Shown one piece after another: positions 20,936-30,573 of a stretch of DNA of 64,000 bases. The DNA comes from Vibrio sp. 10N (GTDB lineage: Bacteria; Pseudomonadota; Gammaproteobacteria; Enterobacterales; Vibrionaceae): NCBI RefSeq assembly GCF_036245475.1, contig NZ_BTPM01000001.1, forward strand, positions 186,001 to 250,000, in the 5' to 3' direction. The first letter of the stretch is position 1; each line of letters opens with the position of its first letter. The notes under the pieces were generated by a model, which did no database searches, was not told the origin of the DNA, and worked only from the letters and a program-made list of their open reading frames with translations. A program made the position numbers and the translations under genes.

Positions 20936-21051
20936 GACGAATACCTGAGTAAGTTTGTAGGTTATTACCCCCATTCTACTCCTGTCACGAGTAGATGCCA
21001 AAAAATTTTGCACATCCTCTGCGCAATCTGGCTGACAACCCAGCAGTGGGC

Positions 21052-21753
21052 TTACTTTGGGGTACGGCATAAACAATAAATATCGATTTTTTCTACGTTC
21101 ACTTCAAGTAATAATTCACTCAGATGTCGAACGGTTGCGCCGGTTGTGACCACATCATCAATAATGGCGACGTGTTTTGATGTTGGTCTTTGTTGGAGGG
21201 AGAACGCTTGGCGCACATTCTCCAGTCTTTGTTGCCGATTGAGACTCTTTTGAGTCAAGGTGTAGCGGCGCTTGTGAAAAATGCTGTGTGCGGTTTTCAC
21301 TTCGGGCAGGTGCTGCGCGAGTTGCAGCATCATGAGTTCACTGAGGTTAAAGCCGCGCTTTAGTTCGACATGAAGCAGCGTCGGAACACAAATCAGCAGT
21401 GGTGCGGGCTCACTGATACGCTCGGCGAGCAGTTTACTCAGCGGTGGCAATAACCAAGGCTCTCGGTGTTGCTTTATACGCTGGATAAAAGACGACAATG
21501 GTGGCCGATAGTCGCCAAGGCAGGTCAGTGTTTGCCATGGCGGTGGCGTAGTGAGGCATGTGCCGCAGATATCGGCGGTATTGTCCATAGTCAGGCCACA
21601 GCGCACGCATCGATGGCGCTCAAAGTTAAATAATGGCTGGCAGTGCTCACACCAAAGGTTGTGGCCAAGGGAGCGGACAATCGTAAAGCCGCAGACATGA
21701 CATTGTTTTGGTAGCCGGGATAAAAATCGCATTGGTCTGAGTTGACGTATCAA
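21052..21753 (-). CDS. comF: ComF family phosphoribosyltransferase-like protein
   Basis: The 233-residue protein has two N-terminal zinc-ribbon CxxC pairs (CHVC, CEHC, CVRC, CGTC), then a phosphoribosyltransferase domain with the PRPP loop [14 protein letters not shown] near residue 200. ComF is needed for natural transformation in several bacteria, at a DNA-processing step in the cytoplasm; vibrios are naturally competent on chitin. It is divergent from bioH and upstream of nfuA. Confidence 0.9.
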   Translation of the reverse strand: MIRQLRPMRFLSRLPKQCHVCGFTIVRSLGHNLWCEHCQPLFNFERHRCVRCGLTMDNTADICGTCLTTPPPWQTLTCLGDYRPPLSSFIQRIKQHREPWLLPPLSKLLAERISEPAPLLICVPTLLHVELKRGFNLSELMMLQLAQHLPEVKTAHSIFHKRRYTLTQKSLNRQQRLENVRQAFSLQQRPTSKHVAIIDDVVTTGATVRHLSELLLEVNVEKIDIYCLCRTPK

Positions 21754-21814
21754 GGAATCCTATTAGCATGGGGCAATTCGAATTGGAAAAAGAACCAAAT
21801 CAGTAGGAGAGCGT

Positions 21815-22585
21815 GTGAGCAGTTCGGCAAAAGTACATTGGCAGGTGGAAGGGCAAGGACCTGATTTGGTGCTAGTGCACGGTTGGGGCATGAACGGCGC
21901 AGTATGGTCTGCGTGCGTTAGTGAACTGGCTGAGCACTTTACTGTGCACACGGTTGACTTGCCGGGCTATGGCTACAGTCACCAGATTGGCTATGATTCT
22001 CTGGCTGAGCTGGTGGATGCTTTACTAGCAGAAGCTCCAGAGCACGCTATTTGGCTTGGTTGGTCTTTAGGGGGCTTGATTGCAACGCACATTGCCCATG
22101 AATATCCAGCGCGAGTGAGCCAATTAGTGACTCTGGCGAGCTCACCAAAATTTTCCCAAGGAGAGGGGTGGCGTGGGATTAAACAAGATGTACTCGCGGC
22201 GTTTATGGCGCAGCTAAGTGATAATTTTACGGTGACGATTGAACGCTTTATGGCGCTGCAAGCCATGGGTAGTCCAAGTGCACGCCAAGATATTAAGCAG
22301 CTCAAACAAGCGGTACTTTCTAGACCTATGCCTTGCCCTAATGCATTGATGTTAGGTTTGAACTGGTTAGATAAGCTCGACTATCGCAGTGAGCTTGCTG
22401 CGCTTACTATGCCTGTACATCGCTGGTATGGGCGCTTAGATGGTTTGGTGCCGGTGCGCGTCGCCAGTTTATTAGATAAAGAGATGGACGCTCATCAAAG
22501 TCATGTGTTTACCGCTTCTTCCCACGCTCCCTTTATTACTGAAACGGCTGAGTTTATCGCGCGGGTTCGTGAGTTAGGTCGCTAA
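21815..22585 (+). CDS. bioH: Pimeloyl-ACP methyl ester carboxylesterase
   Basis: BioH hydrolyses pimeloyl-ACP methyl ester and so ends the synthesis of the pimelate moiety of biotin. The 256-residue alpha/beta hydrolase has the oxyanion start LVLVHGWGMNG, the nucleophile elbow GWSLGG (Ser near residue 82), Asp near 207 (YGRLDGLVP) and His near 235 (SSHAPFIT). The start is GTG 21815 after AGGAGA. It is divergent from comF, a neighbourhood also seen in E. coli. Confidence 0.95.
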   Translation: MSSSAKVHWQVEGQGPDLVLVHGWGMNGAVWSACVSELAEHFTVHTVDLPGYGYSHQIGYDSLAELVDALLAEAPEHAIWLGWSLGGLIATHIAHEYPARVSQLVTLASSPKFSQGEGWRGIKQDVLAAFMAQLSDNFTVTIERFMALQAMGSPSARQDIKQLKQAVLSRPMPCPNALMLGLNWLDKLDYRSELAALTMPVHRWYGRLDGLVPVRVASLLDKEMDAHQSHVFTASSHAPFITETAEFIARVRELGR

Positions 22586-22719
22586 TTTTTGCGGTTTTTT
22601 TGCACAAAAAGGTAAAGGTTGGCACTGTTTTTCCGATAATCTAGTAGATAGATTGCTCGTCGGTCTAGGTTAGTTGTTGAGGTTTGGCGAACATCACTCA
22701 CAGCAGAGGAGCGTGACCT

Positions 22720-23169
22720 ATGATAGTGTCGCCCAACAGTGTCAGTGCCCCAGTTATTGCGCCATCGGTCAATCCCCAGACCGAGCAGGCAGCGCGTGAC
22801 AACAAAGTGCGTGAACCGATAGTGCCTACCGTTGAATTGGCACGAACCAACGCTGAGCGCCGAATTAATGAGGAAGAAAAACGCCGTAAACGTTCGGCAT
22901 GGGATCCTGCTGAGCATCCAGACTATGATGCGGAAGAAGTGTCCCCTGAACGTGAAGACCCGATTGAGCGCCTGTTTTATTTGTTGTCACTGAACAGCTA
23001 CAGCCAGTCGCAAGGTAAGGGTTATGCGATGCGTTTTCGTCTGCCGGCTAAAGTGCTTCAAGAGGCGTTGATGGCAGGGAAAATGGCCAAGCGACGCACG
23101 GTGATTCGCTATCACTATGGACACTCGGTGGCGCCGAATACGCCCTCGGACATTATTGCGGTTGGATAA
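22720..23169 (+). CDS. Conserved hypothetical protein, function unknown
   Basis: This 149-residue protein is not recognised as a characterised family. The first ~45 residues are Pro-, Val- and Ser-rich and probably disordered. A charged segment follows (NAERRINEEEKRRKRSAWDP, about 45-64) and then a compact region about 85-149. It has no signal peptide or membrane segment. ATG 22720 is preceded by AGAGGAG about 6 bases away, so the gene is likely real. It sits between bioH and tex. Confidence 0.75.
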   Translation: MIVSPNSVSAPVIAPSVNPQTEQAARDNKVREPIVPTVELARTNAERRINEEEKRRKRSAWDPAEHPDYDAEEVSPEREDPIERLFYLLSLNSYSQSQGKGYAMRFRLPAKVLQEALMAGKMAKRRTVIRYHYGHSVAPNTPSDIIAVG

Positions 23170-23187
23170 CGCTTACTATTGGAAAGC

Positions 23188-23215
23188 AAAAAGAGCACTC
23201 AAAGTGCTCTTTTTG
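23188..23215. terminator. Bidirectional terminator between the hypothetical gene and tex
   Basis: AAAAAGAGCACT / AGTGCTCTTTTT is a near-perfect stem with T-runs on both strands, so it can end both converging genes. Confidence 0.9.
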
Positions 23216-23228
23216 TTTTTGGGGAAGA

Positions 23229-25550
23229 CTATTTTTTCGCTTTCGCGAAAGCAGCCGCGAAGGCGCCGCCCATCGCACTGTTGCCCGCTTCTTGGCGATT
23301 AGAGCGTTGGCGTTGACCGCCACGCTGATTATCTCGAGCAGGTTTGCTTGTGCGAGCAGGACGGTTATCTGCGCCAGGTTCATCATTGAGGCGCATTGAT
23401 AAACCAATACGTTTACGACCGGCATCCACTTCCATGACTTTCACTTTTACGATGTCGCCCGCTTTCACCACTTCACGTGGATCAGCAACAAACTTATCGG
23501 TCAGCGCAGAGATGTGTACTAAGCCATCTTGGTGAACACCGATATCGACGAACGCACCGAAGTTAGCCACATTAGACACTACACCTTCAAGAACCATACC
23601 TGGTTCCAAATCGTTGATGGTGTTGACGCCTTCAGCAAAGGTCGCAGTTTTAAACTCTGGGCGAGGATCTCGACCTGGTTTATCTAGCTCTCGGATGATG
23701 TCGGTGACCGTTGGTAGACCAAAGGTCTCGTCCGTGTAATCAACCGCATTGACGGTGCGAAGGAAGCTGCTGTCACCGATGATAGATTTCATTGCGCGAC
23801 CGGTTTTTTCCGCAATAGTTTTGACCACAGGGTACGCTTCTGGGTGCACGGCGGATGCATCGAGTGGGTTTTTACCGTCCATGATGCGCAGGAAGCCAGC
23901 ACATTGCTCAAACGCTTTAGGGCCAAGACGCGCCACTTTTTTAAGTGTGGTACGAGCTTCAAAGCGACCGTTTTCATCACGGTAGTCGACAATGTTTTGT
24001 GCCAGCGTAGAAGATAAACCCGCGACACGGGTGAGTAGCGCAGCAGAAGCGGTGTTTACGTCAACGCCGACCGCGTTTACACAGTCTTCTACCACTGCAT
24101 CCAAACGCTTCGCCAGCATGGTCTGGCTGACATCGTGCTGATACTGACCCACACCGATGGATTTAGGGTCGATCTTCACCAGCTCTGCCAGTGGGTCTTG
24201 CAAACGTCTTGCAATAGAAACCGCACCGCGCAGCGATACGTCCATATTTGGGAACTCTTTTGCTGCTAGCTCAGATGCTGAGTACACAGATGCGCCTGCT
24301 TCACTGACGATGATCTTCTGCACTTTCAAGTTGCCGCGTTTGATGACATCGGCCGCAAAGCTATCCGTCTCGCGTGATGCGGTGCCGTTACCGATGGCAA
24401 TCAAATCAACGTTAAATTGGCGAACCAACTTATCCACCACATGGGTGGCTTTGTCGTACTGTTTTTGCGGAGCATGCGGATAAATGGTGTCGGTCGCAAG
24501 CACTTTACCCGTCGCATCGACAACCGCGACTTTACAACCGGTGCGTAGACCTGGGTCGAGGCCAAGCGTGGCTTTTGGACCGGCGGGCGCGGCCATCAAC
24601 AGATCTTTCAAATTGGTGGCAAATACCGTAATCGCGTCGACTTCAGAGCGCTCTTTGAGTGCACCCATCAATTCCGTTTCCATGTGCATGGAGACCTTAA
24701 TTCGCCATGCCCAACTGATCACTTGTTTGCGCCAAGCATCTGCAGATGCTTGGCTAAGATGAATCCCATAGTGCTCAGCAATCAGGGTTTCGCAGTAAGA
24801 CTCACGAGCGTTTTCTTCATTAGCCGGGTCGGCGTTAACCGATAGCTGTAAGAAGCCTTCATTGCGGCCGCGAAGCATCGCCAGTGCGCGGTGAGAAGGC
24901 ACTTTGCTCAACGCCTCATCGTGTTCAAAGTAGTCTTTGAACTTTTCACCTTCTTGCTCTTTGCCAGTCACGACGCGTGAGCGCAGTTCCGCATGGCGAT
25001 TTAGGTACTGACGCACTTTTTCGAGTAGATCGGCATCTTCTGCGATGCGCTCCATAATGATGGCACGCGCGCCATCCAGAGCAGCTTTGCTGTCGGCAAT
25101 GCCTTTTTCACTGTCGATGTAACTCGACGCAGCACTTTCCGGTTCATTGCTTGGATCCGTCCACAGCAAGTCGGCTAGAGGCTCAAGGCCGGCCTCAATA
25201 GCAATTTGACCTTTGGTGCGACGTTTAGGTTTATAAGGTAGGTACAGATCTTCAAGACGAGTTTTGTTGTCCGCATTCTCAATCTCACAGCGCAGCTCTG
25301 CTGTAAGCTTGCCCTGATCGTCAATCGATTTCAGAATCGTCTGACGTCGGTCGTCCAATTCACGCAGGTAGCTTAATCGCGAGTCTAGGGTGCGCAGTTG
25401 AGTATCATCCAGCCCCCCTGTGACTTCTTTTCGATAGCGAGCGATAAATGGAACTGTGTTACCGTCATCAATAAGGGTAACGGCGGCTTCAACTTGCTTG
25501 TGACTGACGTTCAGCTCTTTAGCAATCAGTTGACAGATAGCTTGGCTCAT
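23229..25550 (-). CDS. tex: Tex-type RNA-binding transcriptional accessory protein
   Basis: Tex is a cytoplasmic nucleic-acid-binding protein related to eukaryotic Spt6. The 773-residue protein has an N-terminal helical region, a YqgF-like nuclease fold ([19 protein letters not shown] near residue 330), helix-hairpin-helix motifs (about 490-560) and a C-terminal S1 domain (about 650-720, [21 protein letters not shown]). A basic tail with Arg and Asn repeats ends it. I start at ATG 25550 ([13 protein letters not shown]); the frame is open 33 codons upstream but that extension is not Tex-like. Confidence 0.95.
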   Translation of the reverse strand: MSQAICQLIAKELNVSHKQVEAAVTLIDDGNTVPFIARYRKEVTGGLDDTQLRTLDSRLSYLRELDDRRQTILKSIDDQGKLTAELRCEIENADNKTRLEDLYLPYKPKRRTKGQIAIEAGLEPLADLLWTDPSNEPESAASSYIDSEKGIADSKAALDGARAIIMERIAEDADLLEKVRQYLNRHAELRSRVVTGKEQEGEKFKDYFEHDEALSKVPSHRALAMLRGRNEGFLQLSVNADPANEENARESYCETLIAEHYGIHLSQASADAWRKQVISWAWRIKVSMHMETELMGALKERSEVDAITVFATNLKDLLMAAPAGPKATLGLDPGLRTGCKVAVVDATGKVLATDTIYPHAPQKQYDKATHVVDKLVRQFNVDLIAIGNGTASRETDSFAADVIKRGNLKVQKIIVSEAGASVYSASELAAKEFPNMDVSLRGAVSIARRLQDPLAELVKIDPKSIGVGQYQHDVSQTMLAKRLDAVVEDCVNAVGVDVNTASAALLTRVAGLSSTLAQNIVDYRDENGRFEARTTLKKVARLGPKAFEQCAGFLRIMDGKNPLDASAVHPEAYPVVKTIAEKTGRAMKSIIGDSSFLRTVNAVDYTDETFGLPTVTDIIRELDKPGRDPRPEFKTATFAEGVNTINDLEPGMVLEGVVSNVANFGAFVDIGVHQDGLVHISALTDKFVADPREVVKAGDIVKVKVMEVDAGRKRIGLSMRLNDEPGADNRPARTSKPARDNQRGGQRQRSNRQEAGNSAMGGAFAAAFAKAKK

Positions 25551-25875
25551 CCGTGTATTCTCTTTTTTGTTGTGTGGGGAGTGCGCGGGCACTCCTAGAT
25601 ATCCATAGGATATAAGGGCATCAGCAGTGATTTGCAATTCCTTGGTCATTTTTCTGCGCTATGTATCTGAGCTATGTTTCTGCGGCATGTTTCCAACATA
25701 CAATTCTGCTTTGGGAAAGGAGAAACCAAGCGAGGAATTGCTAATTTATTGATAATCGCGTGGATATTCCGTTGATTTTCTGTAAAGTTTAAAGGAGTCG
25801 GTAAACAAAGTGAGTCGACCGTTGTCTTAGGAACTCATGCGTATTTAGAGCCAGTCGATGAATGGATGTATTAAA
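25551..25875. promoter_or_regulatory. Divergent intergenic region between tex and the retropepsin-like gene
   Basis: No gene is visible. It holds a 7-bp-arm hairpin GGAGTGC / GCACTCC (25578-25595) and a perfect inverted repeat ATATCC-ATA-GGATAT (25599-25613), both in the leader of tex. Promoters for both genes must lie here, but I cannot place them by eye. Confidence 0.6.
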
Positions 25876-27765
25876 ATGAAAACTACAGCAACTAAGTTGG
25901 CGTTAATTCTTGCCACAATGACAAGCGGGTGGGCTATGGCTGCACCAGATCTCTCTACTACACAAGCACCTGTTCTTTCTATTGAAGATAAAATTGTTCT
26001 AGGGCGCGTTGAAAGTGTTTACTACCAAGATATTGAAGCGCTCGAAGGCATTCCATTTGTCGGCAAAATCGACACCGGGGCCGATACCACATCCATGCAC
26101 GCTGAAGACATCAAAGTCATCAGTAACAACCCTAAATACCAAGGCCTCAGTGACGAGAATCTGATGCAAACCATCGTCGATGAGTACGGCGGCTCAGCGA
26201 GTGATTGGTGGCTAAAAGAGTTCGATAACGACGAGCGTAACTTTCAAGGCGTAGTGAGCTTCACTCTGCGCCACCCTTACACTGGCGAAAAGATTGAAAT
26301 GCAGCGCCCATTGACGCGTACCAGCGTCATTCGAAGCCGTACCAGCTCTACGCCTATCTACCGTCCGGTTGTCACTCTGCCAATGACTATTGCGGGCAAA
26401 ACTGTCGACACCGAAGTCAACCTGACCGATCGTAGCAGCTTTAGCGCACCGATACTGATTGGCAAAACCTTTCTTGCCAATAACGCATGGGTGATGGCGG
26501 GGTATGATTACCTTCAAGAGCAGAAAGATGCACAAGTGATTGGTCGCCGTGAATCCGGCTCGGTGGCAGATGTGCCGGTAGACGTAAGTATCTCTTTGTC
26601 GAACAACTACAGCATTCTCAATGCGCAAAATATTGAAGTGGACAAAAAAGCCAATTCAGTGAGTTTCGATTTGGTCGGCAAGGAAGGCGCACAAAAACGT
26701 GTGACCTATCCGCTAGTGAAAATGCTCTCCGTGTCTGGTAATGATTACCCAATGATTTTTGTGCCATTTAAAGGTGGTAAGGACTTCGAAGGTATCATTG
26801 AGGTGTACCTTAAGGATCGTTCTAAAAAGAGCACTCAGTTGCGCCTTGGATTGAATACACTGAATAAGAATTTTATTGTCGATACTGGTGTGAAAGGCAA
26901 GCTGGATAAGAAAAAACAAAGTTTTTCAGCTCGTATGAAAGACAAGCCGCTGGTGGTCTCACCAACGGAAAGCTTGATCCTCGATGGTGTTCAGCTTGAT
27001 GCCGAACCGTCGTTTGCGGTGAACACGCCGCTGCTCAAAGTCAGCAGTTTTGAAATCATTGAAGCTAAGGGGCGCGACAAAGTGGAGTACTACTTGTCGA
27101 GTGACTTAGGCAATGAAGAGAAGATCCGCAAAACCATTTTACGCCGCATCAAAGTGGGCGATACGGTAAGGCCGGTGGTCGATGGTGAGTTCATCGTTGG
27201 TGATCGCACCGTGACGGTGGAGTTTGCGCTTGAAGCCCTCGATAGCGATGAAGGGGATAAGCCATACTTTATCATCGGTAAGAAAGCCACCAAGGCGGGC
27301 GTACTGGTGAACACCCGCAGTGAGAACCTACTCGATGCCTACCCTGTGTTTACGGCAGGTCATATTGAAAATGCCACGGTGGAAGGGCTCTCTTTCCCTG
27401 TCAAACTAGACACGGGTGCCGACGTAAGCTCGATGAACGCGACCAACATCAAGCAGTTTGAAAAAGACGGCAAGAAAATGGTGACCTTCACCTACAGCAA
27501 TGACATGGGCATGAAACAAGAGTTTACCCGTGAAGTGGTGGATGTGATGCGCATTCGTGCTAAGGCGGGAGAAGAGGCGAATGTTCGCCCCGTAGTCAAC
27601 ATGCGCGTGAAGCTTGGCGAGGTTGAGAAAACAGTACGTGTGAACCTGCAAGACCGCTCTCGCTTCCACTACAGCATGATTCTGGGTAAGAACTTCCTTA
27701 AGTATGGTGTTGTGGTCAGTAGTGATGAGAACTTCCTACTAGGTAACGAGATAGGCAGTCACTAA
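25876..27765 (+). CDS. Exported protein with four retropepsin-like (RimB/PF05618-type) repeats
   Basis: The start is taken at ATG 25876 (629 residues), which gives a signal peptide cleaved near WAMA-APD; ATG 25858 would add six residues. The family is usually called 'ATP-dependent zinc protease', but the fold is that of aspartic retropepsins. Repeat 1 has KIDTGADTTSMHA at Asp66 and LTDRSSFSAPILIGK at Asp185; repeat 4 has KLDTGADVSSMNA at Asp512 and LQDRSRFHYSMILGK at Asp593. Two intervening segments align by eye as degenerate copies without DTGAD: LSNNYSILNAQNIEV near 243 with LKDRSKKSTQLRLG near 314, and AVNTPLLKVSSFEI near 380. It probably acts in the periplasm. Substrate unknown. Confidence 0.8.
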   Translation: MKTTATKLALILATMTSGWAMAAPDLSTTQAPVLSIEDKIVLGRVESVYYQDIEALEGIPFVGKIDTGADTTSMHAEDIKVISNNPKYQGLSDENLMQTIVDEYGGSASDWWLKEFDNDERNFQGVVSFTLRHPYTGEKIEMQRPLTRTSVIRSRTSSTPIYRPVVTLPMTIAGKTVDTEVNLTDRSSFSAPILIGKTFLANNAWVMAGYDYLQEQKDAQVIGRRESGSVADVPVDVSISLSNNYSILNAQNIEVDKKANSVSFDLVGKEGAQKRVTYPLVKMLSVSGNDYPMIFVPFKGGKDFEGIIEVYLKDRSKKSTQLRLGLNTLNKNFIVDTGVKGKLDKKKQSFSARMKDKPLVVSPTESLILDGVQLDAEPSFAVNTPLLKVSSFEIIEAKGRDKVEYYLSSDLGNEEKIRKTILRRIKVGDTVRPVVDGEFIVGDRTVTVEFALEALDSDEGDKPYFIIGKKATKAGVLVNTRSENLLDAYPVFTAGHIENATVEGLSFPVKLDTGADVSSMNATNIKQFEKDGKKMVTFTYSNDMGMKQEFTREVVDVMRIRAKAGEEANVRPVVNMRVKLGEVEKTVRVNLQDRSRFHYSMILGKNFLKYGVVVSSDENFLLGNEIGSH

Positions 27766-27783
27766 CGACAGACAGCTGAATAT

Positions 27784-27816
27784 AAAAAATGGCCGCGAAC
27801 TTCGCGGCCATTTTTT
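27784..27816. terminator. Bidirectional terminator
   Basis: AAAAAATGGCCGCGAA / TTCGCGGCCATTTTTT is a very strong near-perfect stem with T-runs on both strands, between two convergent genes. Confidence 0.93.
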
Positions 27817-27844
27817 ATTGTGAGTGCTTGCTGAGATAAAGCGC

Positions 27845-29002
27845 CTAAGACTCTCTCTTATCCTGAGAGTTGGATTCGCCTTTCGTCTCTTCAACGTCTT
27901 GCGGTGTTTGGGTCTGAAGTTCAGACTTTTCAACTGGCGCTTCTTCGTCATCATCGTCTGAGTTATCAACGATGCTGTGCTTCTCTTTCCAGTTTTCCCA
28001 GCGCTGATAAGCCAGCTCTTGCATGTCGGTGGTTTTATCCGCCTCATCGACAATCTCTTGCCCTAACAAGTGCTCGAAGATGTCTTCCAGAGTGATGATG
28101 CCTTGGATGGTGCCGTACTCGTCGACAATCATCGCGATTTGTAGGCGTGCTGCCATCATCTGCTCAAACGCTTTTGGTAACATGATGGTGTTAAACAACA
28201 CCTGGATTGGACGCATCACCGATCCTAGTTGTTTCTCACCGCTGCCTTGTTGTTGAAGCTTAAACAGCTCCAAACGGTGAACAAAGCCGAGAATGTTGTC
28301 CTTCTGCTGGCTGTACACCAATGGGCGTGAGAACGGCGTCTCTTTATGCTCAGTCAAAAACTCATTGATGGTCATCTCAGCCGGTACGCGGAATACCACC
28401 GGGCGAGGTGTCATCACTTGCGTCACTGGGATGTCTTGAATGTTCAAAATGTTATTCAAGATGTTCGATTCGCCTTCCGCGAATTCGCCACTTTCTTTAG
28501 CTAGCATCGCCATTGCTGATAGCTCATCACGCATTTTCGGCGTTTCATGGCCGCGCGCTAGGCGTTTAGTGATTTGCTCTGAGAACCACACAAATGGAGT
28601 CAGTGCCCACACCATCCAGCGTAGGATAGTGGCTGAAACTGGAGCGAGTTGACGCCAGTAGGTCGCACCAATGGTTTTCGGTACGATTTCAGACAACACC
28701 AGAATACCCAGCGTCAGTACTGCTGAGAAAACGCCTAGCCATTGGCTACCAAATACTTTGGCAGCTTGCGCACCCGCGCTCGCTGCACCAATAGTGTGAG
28801 CGATGGTGTTTAGGGTCAAAATAGACGCCAGGGGTCTATCTAGCTCGGCTTTAAGCTTGGTTAGCTTCTCTGCCGCAGGGTGACCCTTTTGTCTTAGCTG
28901 AGCAAGATAGCTTGGGGTAATACTTAAAAGTACCGCCTCTAATACCGAACAGATAAAAGAGACACCAATAGCGACAGTAATATAAACCGTTAAGAGAAAC
29001 AT
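27845..29002 (-). CDS. CNNM/CorC-type membrane protein (DUF21 plus CBS pair; 'hemolysin family')
   Basis: The 385-residue product has four hydrophobic segments in an N-terminal DUF21/CNNM transmembrane domain (about 1-175, with SFICSVLEAVLLSITPSYL and LNTIAHTIGAASAGAQ), then two CBS domains (about 195-320, MTPRP and IVDEYGTIQGIITLEDIFEHLLG). The acidic C-terminal tail is rich in Asp and Glu. Such proteins are linked to magnesium or other divalent-cation transport. The old 'hemolysin' name is not evidence of a toxin. No CorC_HlyC domain follows the CBS pair. Confidence 0.85.
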   Translation of the reverse strand: MFLLTVYITVAIGVSFICSVLEAVLLSITPSYLAQLRQKGHPAAEKLTKLKAELDRPLASILTLNTIAHTIGAASAGAQAAKVFGSQWLGVFSAVLTLGILVLSEIVPKTIGATYWRQLAPVSATILRWMVWALTPFVWFSEQITKRLARGHETPKMRDELSAMAMLAKESGEFAEGESNILNNILNIQDIPVTQVMTPRPVVFRVPAEMTINEFLTEHKETPFSRPLVYSQQKDNILGFVHRLELFKLQQQGSGEKQLGSVMRPIQVLFNTIMLPKAFEQMMAARLQIAMIVDEYGTIQGIITLEDIFEHLLGQEIVDEADKTTDMQELAYQRWENWKEKHSIVDNSDDDDEEAPVEKSELQTQTPQDVEETKGESNSQDKRES

Positions 29003-29321
29003 TCATTTCCTAGGTAAGTGCACACATCAACCTAACTTTGCTGCAAAAATGAGCCTGTGCATTGTTGGTGAGTGCTTATAAACAGTAGCGACAGACCGAT
29101 TTATCAGGCTTATCAGTTGAGTCGCAGTGCATTTATGGGACTTTATGCAATAAATTACAAGGTTTCAAACTCAATCTTTGGGTAACAAATTGTGAGTTAT
29201 TGCTCATAAAACGGTTAAATCTACGTCATAAGCGATAAAGAAGCGCTACAAACCTTTGCCAGATGGGGGCTTTATGATTTAGAGTGGGCTTTAACTCGAT
29301 AACATGAAGAAGGGAAACCTA
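29003..29321. promoter_or_regulatory. Divergent upstream region of hupA
   Basis: About 320 AT-rich bases with no credible ORF. It must hold the promoters for the CNNM-type gene (minus) and hupA (plus). A palindromic TGTGAG-TTATTG-CTCATA (around 29190) is present but does not have CRP spacing. No site is certain. Confidence 0.5.
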
Positions 29322-29594
29322 ATGAACAAGACCCAATTAATCGATTTTATCGCTGAAAAAGCTGACCTATCTAAAGCACAAGCTAAAGCAGCGCTAGAAG
29401 CGACGCTTTCAGGCGTGTCTGAAGCGCTAACTGAAGGTGACCAAGTTCAACTAATTGGTTTTGGTACGTTCAAAGTAAACCACCGTGCAGCTCGCACTGG
29501 TCGTAATCCAAAGACTGGTGAAGAGATCCAAATCGCTGCTGCTAACGTTCCAGCATTCGTAGCTGGTAAAGCACTGAAAGACGCAGTGAAATAA
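29322..29594 (+). CDS. hupA: DNA-binding protein HU-alpha
   Basis: HU bends and compacts DNA as a dimer. The 90-residue protein begins [25 protein letters not shown] and has the DNA-wrapping arm with [18 protein letters not shown] and the conserved RNPKTGEEI; it closely follows HU-alpha. ATG 29322 is chosen with AAGGGA upstream; an earlier ATG at 29304 adds six residues and is not the family start. Confidence 0.97.
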   Translation: MNKTQLIDFIAEKADLSKAQAKAALEATLSGVSEALTEGDQVQLIGFGTFKVNHRAARTGRNPKTGEEIQIAAANVPAFVAGKALKDAVK

Positions 29595-29599
29595 TTTTT

Positions 29600-29627
29600 A
29601 CAGCACCGATGGTTTCATCGGTGCTGT
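29600..29627 (+). terminator. Probable hupA terminator
   Basis: ACAGCACCGAT / ATCGGTGCTGT is a perfect 11-bp stem 5 bases after the hupA stop. The T-run is short (TTCTCTCC), so termination may be partial and let transcription run on into the lipoprotein gene. Confidence 0.7.
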
Positions 29628-29811
29628 TCTCTCCATCTTATTGATTCTTCCTCTGGATCGATTGTTAAGCGTGTTTTGAATCAGCGCGATTACCTATCTG
29701 TCTCCGCACTTTAAGCTTCATTTAACTGAACGCGATGCGCCATTTGCTGTCATAACTGTGTAACTCGGTGTCATTCGTCTATCGCGCGTTCAATAGAGGT
29801 GCCTAGCAACT

Positions 29812-30498
29812 ATGAAAAAAATACTGTTGGTTTCGCTTCTCGCAGCTGCCTTAGTTGGCTGCTCGTCTTCTCCTTCCCCGAGTATTAATCAATTTTCAGA
29901 CTATACCGGTGGTCAGACACTGGGTGATGCAACCAGTTTTTATTGGTATACCGAAAAACTCACTCGTCCCTACAGCGCCGCTGATTATGTCAATATGAAT
30001 GATTACGGTTGGTATCAATCGAATTATCGTTGGAATGGTGACACGCTCAGAGAGTTTGTTCGTGAAGGGGTACAAAACGATGCAGAAACCGGCTCGGTGA
30101 CGTATCGTATCCATGTTCGCTTTAACAAAGACGGCGAGGCCATTTATCAGCAGTATCGTCGCAATGGCAAAGTACTACCGGTGAAAAAGGCCCAGCTTGA
30201 AAACTACCAACGCGAAGCCTCGTTACTCGTCGAAAGGGTAAAAGAGCAGGACAGTGATGGCCTGGAGCTTATTCAAGGTCATTGGGACGGCGAAACACTG
30301 GAAACGTGCAGCGGAATTGCATTCGATAACATTAAGTTTGAGCAGAGCTTGCCAAGCTTTGTGGTTACCCGTTTAGCTGAGGTGGAAAGCTATGTGGCGT
30401 TCTTGGGCAGCACAAGACTCACCGGCGCTAGGGTAGAGCAGCTACTGATGCTGGCCGATGGTGCCAAAGATTGTATTCCGAGACCTGAGCTTATCTAG
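29812..30498 (+). CDS. DUF1481 (YjaH-like) lipoprotein
   Basis: The 228-residue protein has a lipoprotein signal with a lipobox LVGC (Cys17), and the following SSSPSPS suggests an outer-membrane destination. The mature part is Tyr-, Trp- and charge-rich, without a known catalytic motif. The gene lies between hupA and purD, as E. coli yjaH does (hupA-yjaH), which supports the DUF1481 assignment. Function unknown. Confidence 0.82.
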   Translation: MKKILLVSLLAAALVGCSSSPSPSINQFSDYTGGQTLGDATSFYWYTEKLTRPYSAADYVNMNDYGWYQSNYRWNGDTLREFVREGVQNDAETGSVTYRIHVRFNKDGEAIYQQYRRNGKVLPVKKAQLENYQREASLLVERVKEQDSDGLELIQGHWDGETLETCSGIAFDNIKFEQSLPSFVVTRLAEVESYVAFLGSTRLTGARVEQLLMLADGAKDCIPRPELI

Positions 30499-30522
30499 AG
30501 TCCATTTCTCAGACAGTAGAAC

Positions 30523-30550
30523 AAAAAAAAGGGTGCCAATCGGCACCCTT
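30523..30550. terminator. Bidirectional terminator, mainly for purD
   Basis: AAGGGTGCC / GGCACCCTT is a perfect stem with a 4-base loop and a run of eight T on the minus strand. It ends purHD; it also faces the lipoprotein gene. Confidence 0.88.
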
Positions 30551-30573
30551 CGTCATTTTAGAGCTTAGCTTAA

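Noticed and set aside
20936-21076. N-terminal extension of nfuA
   Set aside because: It reads into comF and differs from NfuA; the family start matches GTG 20935.
22638-22654. AATCTA-GTAGA-TAGATT inverted repeat after bioH
   Set aside because: The six-base arms have no T-run and low complexity; it cannot be separated from chance.
22582-22917. A 111-residue minus-strand frame overlapping the bioH end and the next gene
   Set aside because: It lies antisense to a gene with a strong ribosome site and has no such site itself; the composition is not protein-like.
27845-29002. 'Hemolysin' annotation for the CBS-domain protein
   Set aside because: The family name is historical. The domains are those of CNNM-type cation transporters, with no toxin feature.
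29180-29215. TGTGAG...CTCATA palindrome before hupA as a CRP site
   Set aside because: Symmetry is shifted by one base compared with TGTGA-N6-TCACA, so it does not fit CRP.
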